Source of the DNA: Psychroserpens ponticola
GTDB taxonomy: Bacteria > Bacteroidota > Bacteroidia > Flavobacteriales > Flavobacteriaceae
DNA length: 64,000 nt
Reading direction: 5' to 3'
Assembly (NCBI RefSeq): GCF_023556315.2
Contig: NZ_CP116221.1
Coordinates: 3,362,001 to 3,426,000, forward strand
The position numbers and the translations under genes are program-made. Positions 25,322 through 32,762 of the stretch are shown one piece after another. Every line of letters begins with the position of its first letter. Position 1 is the stretch's first letter. The notes below the pieces were generated by a model. That model was not told where the DNA came from. It saw only the letters and a program-made list of their open reading frames with translations, and did no database searches.

Positions 25322-25990
25322 CTACAAAAACCCTTTTTTTCTTGCTTCCATAATTAAGGATTCGTCTTTTCCATCTGAAATAGAAAACAACAATTTGAGC
25401 TGTTTTTTTCGTTTTTCAATCGCACTCATTGATAGATTAATATGCTCTGGAAGACTTCTAGTTTTCATGCCTTGTGCCAACAGATGTAGAATTTTTCTAT
25501 TAACTTCATCTACATATATTTCATTAATTATCGATTTGTTTAAAAAGTTGGATACTGTACTACTATAATAAGGTGGATCAACTAGTATGTGATGAAATGC
25601 CTCAGCCAGTTCACTAGAAGTTAGATCGCTTTTAATTAAAAATCCATCTGGATTAATTTCTTTAACAATACTATGAATACGATAGGATTCATTAAACATG
25701 GTTAGGATTATAATTTTAGCATTAGGCAAAATATTCTTAGCAATTTTAGCCAAGTCTTCACCAGAAGTAATTTTTCCATCGGAAGAAGGCGGTAAACTTA
25801 TGTCAAAAAAACAAACATCATATGGTCGTTCATCGGCTGCTCTTTCCATTAGCAAATTTGCAGCATCACAAGTATTAGCCGTATCGATAACTAATGTTTG
25901 ATCATCTCTTTTTGTAGCCATTAAAGTGTTTTGGTATCCTTCGATAATGATAGGATGATCGTCAACCATTAAAATATGAATGTGCTGCAT
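25322..25990 (-). CDS. Response regulator with a LuxR-like output domain
   Basis: A 222-residue two-component regulator. The receiver domain has the acidic pair in ILMVDDHPI and the phospho-acceptor Asp in VCFFDISLPP, with the conserved Thr in IIILTMF and Lys in LIKSDLT. After a linker, LHLLAQGMKTRSLPEH and LSMSAIEKRKKQLKLLF form a helix-turn-helix of the NarL/LuxR type. Its start overlaps the stop of the kinase gene by one base (TAATG on the minus strand), so the two are a cognate pair. The target genes are unknown. Confidence 0.88.
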   Translation of the reverse strand: MQHIHILMVDDHPIIIEGYQNTLMATKRDDQTLVIDTANTCDAANLLMERAADERPYDVCFFDISLPPSSDGKITSGEDLAKIAKNILPNAKIIILTMFNESYRIHSIVKEINPDGFLIKSDLTSSELAEAFHHILVDPPYYSSTVSNFLNKSIINEIYVDEVNRKILHLLAQGMKTRSLPEHINLSMSAIEKRKKQLKLLFSISDGKDESLIMEARKKGFL

Positions 25991-28026
25991 TATGAGTTGG
26001 TTTTATATGGAATTTCTATAGTTATGGTTGTGCCTTTATTTATTTCAGAAATAAAATCTACTGTGCCTTCTAATTCAATGACTCTAGCGTTTATGTTTTT
26101 GATACCAATTCCTTTTTTACTTTTATTGACATCAAATCCTTGACCATCATCAGAAATTGATAATAAAATTACATTATTTTTTAATTGAAAGCTAATTTTT
26201 ACAGCGTCAGCTTTTGCATGTTTATAGATGTTTTGAAGTGATTCCTGAATAATTCTATAAATATTAATTTTATTTTTATTTGAAACGATCTCCCAACTCA
26301 CATCATCAGTAAAATCAAATTGATGTTTGAGTTGATATGCATTGGTTTGCTTTTCTATCATCTCAGAAACAATATCCATAAATCCAGATCCAGAAACAAA
26401 ATCGGTATTAAGATCATGAGAAATTTTACGAATATCATTCTCTATAGTCATGAGTTCTTTAATATAGGTTGCTCTATTTTGAATGGCTTCTTTACCTTCG
26501 GAAAAATTCAAACTATCTAAGCTCAATCGGGTTCCAAATAAGCGTCCTAAAATACCATCGTGCATTTCTTGTGAGATTCGTTTTTTCTCATTAGCTCTTG
26601 CTTCATCAACTTTGTCTTGTTGAGACAACATGAGATTATAAATTTCCTCATTGGCTTTTTGCTGATCTTTTTCAAACTGAAGCTCCTTGTTTTTTGTACG
26701 TTGTGAAATGATAATATATAATAAAAACAAGGTGATTAACAATACAGTTGAGACAATAATTAACCACATTCTCTGAATTGAAATACGTGCATTTTCCTCT
26801 TCTATCTTGTCGGTTTCAAATTCTATTCGCGCAAATTTGTTGCGCACGTTACGTTCAATGTTTAGTAAACTATCGCTTAATTTTATATGTTCGTTTAGAT
26901 AAGCTTTACCGTTTTCACCTTCCTTTAATTTAGAAAGGACTTTCAATACTTCTAACAAAATTTCATTTGATGATATATCTTTAGAAATTTTATAGGCAGT
27001 AGTAGCGTATTTTAATGACGAATCATATTCTTTTTGATGCAAGTAAAATTTAGAAAAATCAATACTTACAGCCAATTTGGTTACGTCATCTTGTAAACTG
27101 TCGCTAATTCGGTAAGCTTCTTGAAAAAGGTTTGCTATCGTATTATAATCTGAATGCTCAGCAACAAATTTTGTATAAGCAATATTGTCAATGACTAAAG
27201 GATAGAATGTAGGATCATATTCATCATATCTATCTTTAATCTCTACAAGGCCATAATATAATTCTAAAGCTTCATCATACTTTTTTTGTTTATGTAAAAC
27301 AAATGCTTTATTATTCAATGTAAAAACTTCATTGTAAAAGCCATTACTCATTTTTTTACTATTGATTTTAGCTTTTTCATGATATTCTAAAGATTGTTCT
27401 AATTGCCCTAACTTAAGAGATATTTCTCCAAGCAGAGTATTTAGCACCCAAAGTTTATCTAAGTTTTCATCGTTTTGCGGTAGATTAATTAAAATTTTGG
27501 TAGCTCTAATAGCATTTTTTTCACTACCTATATAATCCTTTTCATTCTTTTGAATATTTGCCATATTCAAAAGAGCATTTACTTGATTGCTTTTTTCTTT
27601 AAGTTTATCATAAATTTTAACGGCGTCCAAATAATAACCATAAGCGCTATCATTTTTAAAATTATAGTCATAATAAAATCCTAAGTTATTATATGCAACA
27701 GCCAATGCAACAGAATCATGATTTTTTTTAGCTAGTCCTAAGTTTTCAAAATTTATTTGTTTAAACGGTTCTAATTGGTCATTATTAAGATAAACAAATG
27801 ACAGAACGCGATTGCTCATAAGTAAAGTAGAGTCTATGTCTAATTGTTGTGATAATACTCGAGCACGTTTAGCAAATTTTAATTGATCTAAATATTCTAT
27901 TTTATTATTTCTAGCATATTCTCTATAAATAAATATACTATCTAATAGTGCTTCATTTTTATTTTGAGCCCTCAATGAAGTAACAGAAAAAAAGAAAATT
28001 ATTGAACAAAATATTATTCGAACCAC
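25990..28026 (-). CDS. TPR-containing sensor histidine kinase (HisKA_3 type)
   Basis: A kinase of about 678 residues: signal peptide or N-terminal helix (IIFCSIIFFFSVTSLRAQ), about eight degenerate TPR units as a periplasmic sensor, a membrane helix (WLIIVSTVLLITLFLLYII), a coiled coil, then the HisKA_3 phosphoacceptor KRISQEMHDGILGRLFG and the ATPase domain with DDGQGFD and GIGIKNINARV. No ATG is available at the start. I prefer the GTG at 28026, because the longer TTG at 28053 lies inside a -7 promoter box. It is coupled to the LuxR-type regulator downstream. Confidence 0.87.
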   Translation of the reverse strand: MVRIIFCSIIFFFSVTSLRAQNKNEALLDSIFIYREYARNNKIEYLDQLKFAKRARVLSQQLDIDSTLLMSNRVLSFVYLNNDQLEPFKQINFENLGLAKKNHDSVALAVAYNNLGFYYDYNFKNDSAYGYYLDAVKIYDKLKEKSNQVNALLNMANIQKNEKDYIGSEKNAIRATKILINLPQNDENLDKLWVLNTLLGEISLKLGQLEQSLEYHEKAKINSKKMSNGFYNEVFTLNNKAFVLHKQKKYDEALELYYGLVEIKDRYDEYDPTFYPLVIDNIAYTKFVAEHSDYNTIANLFQEAYRISDSLQDDVTKLAVSIDFSKFYLHQKEYDSSLKYATTAYKISKDISSNEILLEVLKVLSKLKEGENGKAYLNEHIKLSDSLLNIERNVRNKFARIEFETDKIEEENARISIQRMWLIIVSTVLLITLFLLYIIISQRTKNKELQFEKDQQKANEEIYNLMLSQQDKVDEARANEKKRISQEMHDGILGRLFGTRLSLDSLNFSEGKEAIQNRATYIKELMTIENDIRKISHDLNTDFVSGSGFMDIVSEMIEKQTNAYQLKHQFDFTDDVSWEIVSNKNKINIYRIIQESLQNIYKHAKADAVKISFQLKNNVILLSISDDGQGFDVNKSKKGIGIKNINARVIELEGTVDFISEINKGTTITIEIPYKTNS

Positions 28027-28050
28027 AAAATCAAAAATTGATATTAGACT

Positions 28051-28058
28051 CAAATTTA
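28051..28058 (-). promoter_or_regulatory. -7 box of the kinase-regulator operon
   Basis: Minus-strand TAAATTTG fits TAnnTTTG. Transcription would begin near 28044, leaving a short leader before the GTG at 28026 and excluding the TTG at 28053 as a start. Confidence 0.45.
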
Positions 28059-28120
28059 TGATATTTTATTCAATACATTTAAAAAAAGATTAAAAGAGAA
28101 ATACATCTAGCAAATAGGCT

Positions 28121-28153
28121 AAAAACAAAAAGCCCTTATTATACATAAGAGCT
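28121..28153 (-). terminator. Intrinsic terminator after the small secreted peptide gene
   Basis: On the minus strand AGCTCTTAT pairs with ATAAGGGCT (one U-G pair, 5-base loop) and is followed by a T-rich tract, just 3' of the small gene ending at 28178. Confidence 0.7.
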
Positions 28154-28177
28154 TTTTGTAAATTCTATAAAAAGAGC

Positions 28178-28351
28178 CTAGTTACCTGAAGGCTTTAGTT
28201 TTTTTGTTTTTACATGAGCTAACAAATCATATTGACTTTGTGTCTTGTAAGTAGGTTGATCATTATCTGCAATAACAGTATCACTACTCTGTCCTGAAAC
28301 AGTTAACAATACTACGGCTAATAATAAAAATGCGATTTTTAGGGTTTTCAT
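28178..28351 (-). CDS. Small exported peptide, 57 residues, hypothetical
   Basis: A short gene read directly from the minus strand: ATG at 28351, stop TAG at 28178-28180. The first ~20 residues (MKTLKIAFLLLAVVLLTVSG) are a clean signal sequence, followed by a polar 37-residue mature part including QPTYKTQSQYDLLAHV and a basic C-terminus KTKKLKPSGN. There is no lipobox cysteine and no cysteine at all. A terminator follows 25 bases after the stop, which supports an independent transcript. I do not recognise the family. It lies between the kinase operon and a broken gene. Confidence 0.6.
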   Translation of the reverse strand: MKTLKIAFLLLAVVLLTVSGQSSDTVIADNDQPTYKTQSQYDLLAHVKTKKLKPSGN

Positions 28352-28688
28352 TGGTTTTAATATTTAGGGTTATATAAAAATTCTTAGTTGTTAATAATTA
28401 AACAGCATCAAAAAATGCCAGTCGAGGGAAGAATGGATTATTAACTTAAACACAGGAGTACCTGTCAAAAAATTTAAAACTTCTGAGGGAATTTAAACGC
28501 ACAAATGCATTTAAAAATAAAATGGATTATTAAAATTACCTTGATAAGTGATTTAGGGGCTTAAGAAGGACTGTAAACATACTGCAATTTTATCTATCAA
28601 CAAAAATAAATCAGTTTAAATGTATCATTTTACCGATTAAATGCATTTTTTGACATAAAAATTGCTGATTAAGTGTTAATAAGTCCGA
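28352..28688. other. Gene-free stretch of about 340 bases
   Basis: AT-rich, no open frame that looks coding. A minus-strand TATTTTTG at 28601-28608 fits the -7 consensus and could start a long leader or a small RNA ahead of the small peptide gene, but nothing else supports this. Confidence 0.4.
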
Positions 28689-29294
28689 TTATTGGATATT
28701 TGAATTAAAAGGAGCTGCGTCTTGATTATCTGGAGTACCATCTAAATCTGAATCCCTAACATCATCAGAAATAACCATAAGTTGCCAATGGATAGGCAAA
28801 AAAGTATTCATAACTAATTTATTGTATTCAGCAGTAAGCCCAGAAGCTGAACTAACAGACACAAATGTATTTCCCAAACCTGACATAAAATGAGTTTGTA
28901 TGATAACAACTGCTGTGAAATCACCAAATTCAATGAGTCTTGAGCTAAAAGTAGTTTGAAACCCAAACTCATTTGAAACAAAATCTTCTCCACAAATAAT
29001 TTGTCCAGGAGCATTAAAACCATGAGCTGACTTTATGCGAGTGACCTCAAAATCAATAATATTACCAATAGGAACTAATCCTTGAAAAGAAGCTGAAGGT
29101 ATATATCTCCATGTAGCATTTCCATCCATTCGAGTAACATCTACTCCTATTGCAGTAGTTTGTGGATCAGTAATTTCTAGGGCAGTATAACCTTCTGGCA
29201 TCGTAAACCCTAAAGCAGGATATTGTGGATGAATAAACTGAAGTCCTGGATTTGCTATAGTTGGAATTTCAGTTAAAGGTGTTGATGAATTGTT
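28689..29294 (-). pseudogene. 5'-truncated gene ending in a calcium-repeat motif
   Basis: The frame is open from a TAA at 29295-29297 to a stop at 28689, about 200 residues. Only one ATG (29201) lies in frame, yet coding-like sequence (TEIPTIANPGLQF then IHPQYPALGFT) continues upstream of it to the stop codon, without a signal peptide or start. The C-terminus DSDLDGTPDNQDAAP is a TSP3-like calcium repeat, as on surface proteins of this group. I therefore read it as the 3' remnant of a larger exported protein. The body is not recognised. If the ATG is used, a 170-residue cytosolic product would result. Confidence 0.5.
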
Positions 29295-29469
29295 TTAAAT
29301 TACATCGGAATGATCTAGAAATGTCATCTCAAAATTGCCATAAAACAAAAAAGCATCCCAATTTTCAATTAAGAAAAAAGGAAAGCTTCTCATCGGTAAG
29401 AACTCAACAACATTGAGTTTCTCACAACGTCTCAGATTTCTCTGAGAACAACACAACTTCTTTTTATTG

Positions 29470-29500
29470 CTTAAAAAAAGCTTCAATTTCTTGAAGCTTT
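29470..29500 (-). terminator. Intrinsic terminator of tRNA-Asp
   Basis: AAAGCTTCAA (29477-29486) pairs perfectly with TTGAAGCTTT (29491-29500) around a 4-base loop. On the minus strand it ends in a T run and lies 18 bases 3' of the tRNA. Confidence 0.75.
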
Positions 29501-29517
29501 AGTTTTGCAATTTTTAG

Positions 29518-29591
29518 CGGTCTGGACGGGACTCGAACCCGCGACCTTCGCCGTGACAGGGCGACATTCTAACCAACTGAACTACCAGACC
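29518..29591 (-). tRNA. tRNA-Asp (anticodon GTC)
   Basis: The minus strand folds as a standard tRNA: acceptor GGTCTGG with CCAGACC, anticodon stem TCGCC/GGCGA around loop CTGTCAC (anticodon GTC), T arm GCGGG-TTCGAGT-CCCGT, discriminator G, no encoded CCA. It has its own downstream terminator. Confidence 0.96.
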
Positions 29592-29668
29592 GTTGCTTTA
29601 TTGCGAGGGCAAATATACATTGCATTTTTAATATCACAAACCTTTTTTTAAGATTTTTGATAAAATTT

Positions 29669-30598
29669 TTAAATAAATTTTTGACGCTCTACCATGTAAG
29701 TCGTTAGGATCTTATCAAATGGTTGATTGATGTCTGCCTCTACATATTTAATTTGATACTGTAAACACTTTAGCCTAATGGATTTAAAATAATCATTCAC
29801 AGCGGTTTCATAACCATCCTTAACAGTATCTGGATATAAATTGATGTACTCATTAGTTTCAACATCAATAAAGCGTTTAGGTGCATTATCAAAATCAAAC
29901 TTTAATTCTTTCTCCTTATCAATCACATGAAATAAGACAACTTCATGCTTATTATGCTTTAAATGTCTCAAAGCTTCAAATATTTTTACATCATCTGTAG
30001 ACGTTTGAAACATATCTGTAAAAAAGAAGATTAAAGAACGTCTATGTATGTTTTCTGCTATCTGATGTAAATAGGTGTATGTTTCTGTTTGTTTATTAAT
30101 TGGTTTAGAAACTACTGTATTACTTAATTGACTTAATAACATTTGGTGATGACGCTCGCTTCCTTTTTCAGGCGCATAATAATCATAAGCATCACTATAA
30201 ATACTCAATCCTACTGCATCACGTTGCTTTTTTAAGATATGCATTAGCGATGCTGATGCTAAAGCAGAAAAAGCAATCTTATTCAAACTTGAAATACTGA
30301 AATTGCTCATTTCAGGATAATGCATCGAGCTACTATTATCTATAATAAGATGACAACGTAAATTGGTTTCATCATCATAACGTTTGGTATAAAGCTTATC
30401 GGTTTTGGCATATAGTTTCCAATCAATATGACGCGTACTTTCGCCTTGGTTGTATATTTTATGTTCAGCAAACTCTGCAGAAAATCCATGAAACGGACTC
30501 TTATGCATTCCAGCAATAAACCCTTCAACAACTTGTTTTGCAAGAAGCTCCAAATTTTTAAAACCTCCAGCCTTATTGAGTTCTGCTTGTAAATTCAT
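29669..30598 (-). CDS. DUF58 domain protein (MoxR-associated vWA-like)
   Basis: A 309-residue DUF58 protein. The family motif region FAEHKIYNQGESTRHIDWK is followed by YAKTDKLYTKRYDDE and a von Willebrand A-like fold with the metal-site pattern IIDNSSSMHYP. DUF58 proteins usually accompany a MoxR AAA ATPase and vWA proteins; none is in this window, and clpP follows upstream by 4 bases. Here the protein has no membrane helices, unlike longer DUF58 members, so it is probably cytoplasmic. A chaperone-like role with MoxR is the family expectation, not shown here. Confidence 0.87.
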   Translation of the reverse strand: MNLQAELNKAGGFKNLELLAKQVVEGFIAGMHKSPFHGFSAEFAEHKIYNQGESTRHIDWKLYAKTDKLYTKRYDDETNLRCHLIIDNSSSMHYPEMSNFSISSLNKIAFSALASASLMHILKKQRDAVGLSIYSDAYDYYAPEKGSERHHQMLLSQLSNTVVSKPINKQTETYTYLHQIAENIHRRSLIFFFTDMFQTSTDDVKIFEALRHLKHNKHEVVLFHVIDKEKELKFDFDNAPKRFIDVETNEYINLYPDTVKDGYETAVNDYFKSIRLKCLQYQIKYVEADINQPFDKILTTYMVERQKFI

Positions 30599-30602
30599 TG
30601 GT

Positions 30603-31148
30603 TTATTCTAAAATACCATCAACAATTCCATAAGCTTTAGATTCCTCAGCTCCCATCCAATGGTCACGATTAAAATCTTTGATCACCTTATCAAAATCTT
30701 GTCCGCAATTATCAGCCAAAATCTTTGCACTTAATTCTTTTGTTTTTAAAATTTCTTGAGCTGTAATTTCAATATCACTTGCTTGACCACGAGCGCCTCC
30801 ACTTGGCTGATGAATCATCACACGAGCATGAGGCTGTATAAAACGCTTTCCTTTTGTTCCAACGGATAATAATATCGATCCCATTGATGCTGCCAATCCT
30901 GTACAGATTGTTGAAACATCACTATTTAAAGATTGTATACAATCGTACATCGCAAATCCAGATGTTACATAACCTCCTGGACTGTTAATATATAACTGAA
31001 TATCTTTTGTTTCTAATGCATCTAAATACATCAATCTATCAATGACGTGCTTTGCAGATTTATCATCTACCATTCCCCAAAGAAATACTTTTCGGTCTTC
31101 TAATAACTTACTATCTATTTTATCTTGTGCTTTTGCTTGCTTGCTCAT
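30603..31148 (-). CDS. clpP: ClpP, ATP-dependent protease proteolytic subunit
   Basis: Serine protease subunit that degrades unfolded and tagged proteins with a Clp ATPase. The 181 residues keep the catalytic triad: Ser in LAASMGSILLS, His in MIHQPSGG and Asp in FNRDHWM, with the usual YINSPGG loop. It is shorter than the commonest ClpP and lacks a long N-terminus. No clpX or tig is adjacent, so it may be a second ClpP paralogue; the window cannot decide. It lies between trxA (terminator between them) and the DUF58 gene, 4 bases downstream. Confidence 0.93.
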   Translation of the reverse strand: MSKQAKAQDKIDSKLLEDRKVFLWGMVDDKSAKHVIDRLMYLDALETKDIQLYINSPGGYVTSGFAMYDCIQSLNSDVSTICTGLAASMGSILLSVGTKGKRFIQPHARVMIHQPSGGARGQASDIEITAQEILKTKELSAKILADNCGQDFDKVIKDFNRDHWMGAEESKAYGIVDGILE

Positions 31149-31184
31149 ATCTATTTTTTCTTAGACTTAATATTAGCTAAAAAT

Positions 31185-31216
31185 AAAAAAAGGTTTACCA
31201 CAATGGCAAACCTTTT
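31185..31216 (-). terminator. Intrinsic terminator after trxA
   Basis: On the minus strand AAAAGGTTTGCCA pairs with TGGTAAACCTTTT across a 3-base loop and runs into a T tract. It separates trxA from clpP. Confidence 0.8.
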
Positions 31217-31238
31217 ATCATTTCTTTTAGATTATATC

Positions 31239-31556
31239 TTACAATAAAGCATCGATAGCTTCAGTATAAGCATTTTTAGGTGCTACGCCTACTTGACGTC
31301 CTACAACCTCTCCGTTTTGAAATACCAAAACTGTTGGGATATTACGTACACCATACTTAGCAGCAAACTCTTGATTTGCATCAACATCTACTTTACCTAC
31401 AACAGCTTTACCATCGTATTCTGTACTTATTTCGTCAATGATTGGTCCAACCATTCTACATGGTCCACACCAAGCAGCCCAAAAATCAACCACTACTGGT
31501 TTATCACTCTTTAATACTGTTTCTTCAAACGTTGCATCTGTTATTTCTAATGCCAT
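31239..31556 (-). CDS. trxA: Thioredoxin
   Basis: A 105-residue cytosolic thioredoxin, the dithiol reductant for ribonucleotide reductase, peroxiredoxins and others. The redox site is FWAAWCGPCRMVGP (WCGPC), with the buried Asp in VVVDFW, the cis-proline in RNIPTVLVF and the glycine in VVGRQVG. Length and motifs are canonical. It has its own promoter -7 box and terminator, so it is monocistronic. Confidence 0.96.
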   Translation of the reverse strand: MALEITDATFEETVLKSDKPVVVDFWAAWCGPCRMVGPIIDEISTEYDGKAVVGKVDVDANQEFAAKYGVRNIPTVLVFQNGEVVGRQVGVAPKNAYTEAIDALL

Positions 31557-31596
31557 AATTATATGTTCTAAATGTGTTTAACTTCGTTTTAATACA

Positions 31597-31604
31597 CAAA
31601 ATTA
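31597..31604 (-). promoter_or_regulatory. -7 promoter box of trxA
   Basis: Minus-strand TAATTTTG fits TAnnTTTG, 41 bases before the trxA start. Confidence 0.5.
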
Positions 31605-31702
31605 GTCATTTTTTTTACTAAACCTTACAATCACAGTATTCGTTTTTATTATGAAGTTATTGAATGCTTGTATAGTTAAGGACTTGGGCACATCTCTTAA
31701 TA

Positions 31703-31729
31703 CCTACAAGGTTTTCAAAACCTTGCAGG
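31703..31729. repeat. Palindromic repeat in a repeat-rich intergenic region
   Basis: CCTACAAGGTTTT and AAAACCTTGCAGG form a near-perfect 13-bp hairpin around one base. The half CCTGCAAGGT recurs at the last ten bases of the window (63991-64000). It lies in the 358-base gap between trxA and the AHSA1 gene, together with the repeat at 31787 and the operator at 31830. Confidence 0.55.
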
Positions 31730-31786
31730 AAACGAGACCAGGCTTTCACTACTCGCTCTCTTCGAGGAGCTCAAACATATAGCCTG

Positions 31787-31806
31787 CGCTGAGCGCAGTC
31801 GAAGCG
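31787..31806 (-). repeat. Dispersed hairpin repeat, copy 4
   Basis: On the minus strand CGCT and AGCG flank the invariant core TCGACTGCGCTC shared with copies at 13096, 14712 and 32693. Confidence 0.75.
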
Positions 31807-31829
31807 TTCAATCCTTTGTGCAAATTCAA

Positions 31830-31851
31830 TATGCAACCAAAAAGTTGCGTG
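31830..31851 (+). promoter_or_regulatory. Candidate ArsR-type operator
   Basis: TATGCAAC and GTTGCGTG form an inverted repeat over a 6-base spacer, 63 bases before the AHSA1-like gene. An autoregulatory site for the ArsR-type repressor of the same operon is the likely reading. Confidence 0.45.
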
Positions 31852-31914
31852 TTAAAATAATTTACTTTACTTTAGCACTCACAAAACTAAGTATTAATCA
31901 AAAATCGAACAATT

Positions 31915-32328
31915 ATGAGGGACACAATCACAAAAGAAAAAATCTTTAATCATCCAATAGAGAAAGTTTGGGATGCCATTTCAAAAGCGGAAGAAATCTC
32001 AACATGGTTTATTCAAGCCGATTTCAAAGCCGAAAAAGGCTATCAATATACTTTTACTTCAGAAGTGAATGAAAAAGGTTGCACAACGATTAGCGGAACC
32101 ATTAAAGAAGCAACTCCTTATGTTTTAGTATACACTTGGATTGTTGCAGATACTAACGTAGAAACAACAGTCACTTGGACTTTAGAAACTGTTGCAGAAG
32201 GCACAAAATTACATTTAGAACATTCAGGGATTTCAAACTATGCTGGAGATACAGCCATTGCAATGTTTGAAAGTTTTAATGGTGGATGGAATGGTTGTAT
32301 CAATCAACTAACAGACTATTTAAAATAA
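31915..32328 (+). CDS. SRPBCC (AHSA1-like) domain protein
   Basis: A 137-residue single SRPBCC/AHSA1 domain, a helix-grip fold that binds hydrophobic ligands: FNHPIEKVWDAISKAEEIS, TWFIQADFKAEKGY, VTWTLETVAEGTKLHLEHSG and the closing helix GGWNGCINQLTDYL. Pairing of an AHSA1-like protein with an ArsR-type repressor in one operon is a recurrent arrangement in bacteria; the repressor follows here by 7 bases. Its ligand is unknown. Confidence 0.9.
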   Translation: MRDTITKEKIFNHPIEKVWDAISKAEEISTWFIQADFKAEKGYQYTFTSEVNEKGCTTISGTIKEATPYVLVYTWIVADTNVETTVTWTLETVAEGTKLHLEHSGISNYAGDTAIAMFESFNGGWNGCINQLTDYLK

Positions 32329-32335
32329 AAGCTTG

Positions 32336-32662
32336 ATGCAAGATAGAATCACACAATTATTTAAAGCTATTGCAGATCCAACAAGGCGTGACATTTTTCA
32401 CGCCTTAGTGATTGCGAGTTCGGCATTATCTATTACTCAAATTTCAAATCAGTTTGAAATTAGCCGACAAGGTGTCACCAAACACATCAAGACTTTAGAA
32501 GACGCTGGCTTAATTCATTTAGACAATCAAGGTCGAGAACGCTTTTGTTATGCGAATGCAAAACCGCTTAAAGAACTCAACAAATGGATGAAATTCTACG
32601 AGCAATTCTGGGATGATTCACTTGATAATTTAGACAGTTATCTAGATAATAAAACAGTTTAG
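32336..32662 (+). CDS. ArsR/SmtB-type winged-helix repressor
   Basis: A 108-residue repressor: IADPTRRDIFHAL, ALSITQISNQFEISRQGVTKHIKTLEDAGLI (helix-turn-helix) and the wing NQGRERFCYANAKPL. It lacks the CxC metal motif of arsenic or cadmium sensors, fitting the non-metal AHSA1-linked subgroup. The ATG at 32336 is taken; the TTG immediately before adds one residue. It is the second gene of the operon with the SRPBCC protein and probably represses it through the inverted repeat upstream. Confidence 0.88.
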   Translation: MQDRITQLFKAIADPTRRDIFHALVIASSALSITQISNQFEISRQGVTKHIKTLEDAGLIHLDNQGRERFCYANAKPLKELNKWMKFYEQFWDDSLDNLDSYLDNKTV

Positions 32663-32692
32663 ATACTAATTGTAGAAATTTAACTAAAAAAA

Positions 32693-32714
32693 ACCTTTCG
32701 ACTGCGCTCAAGGT
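32693..32714 (+). repeat. Dispersed hairpin repeat, copy 3
   Basis: ACCTT and AAGGT flank the invariant core TCGACTGCGCTC, followed by GACA as in copy 1. It lies between the ArsR gene and dnaE. Confidence 0.75.
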
Positions 32715-32762
32715 GACATTGTTATGTATTTGAATGTGTTTAACAACTAGATAAATGTTACA

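Noticed and set aside
28689-29294. Treating the remnant as an intact 170-residue gene
   Set aside because: Coding-like sequence continues upstream of the only ATG to a stop codon, and there is no signal peptide though the tail is that of a surface protein.
29295-29486. Short minus-strand frame near tRNA-Asp
   Set aside because: It covers the tRNA-Asp terminator and has no recognisable pattern.
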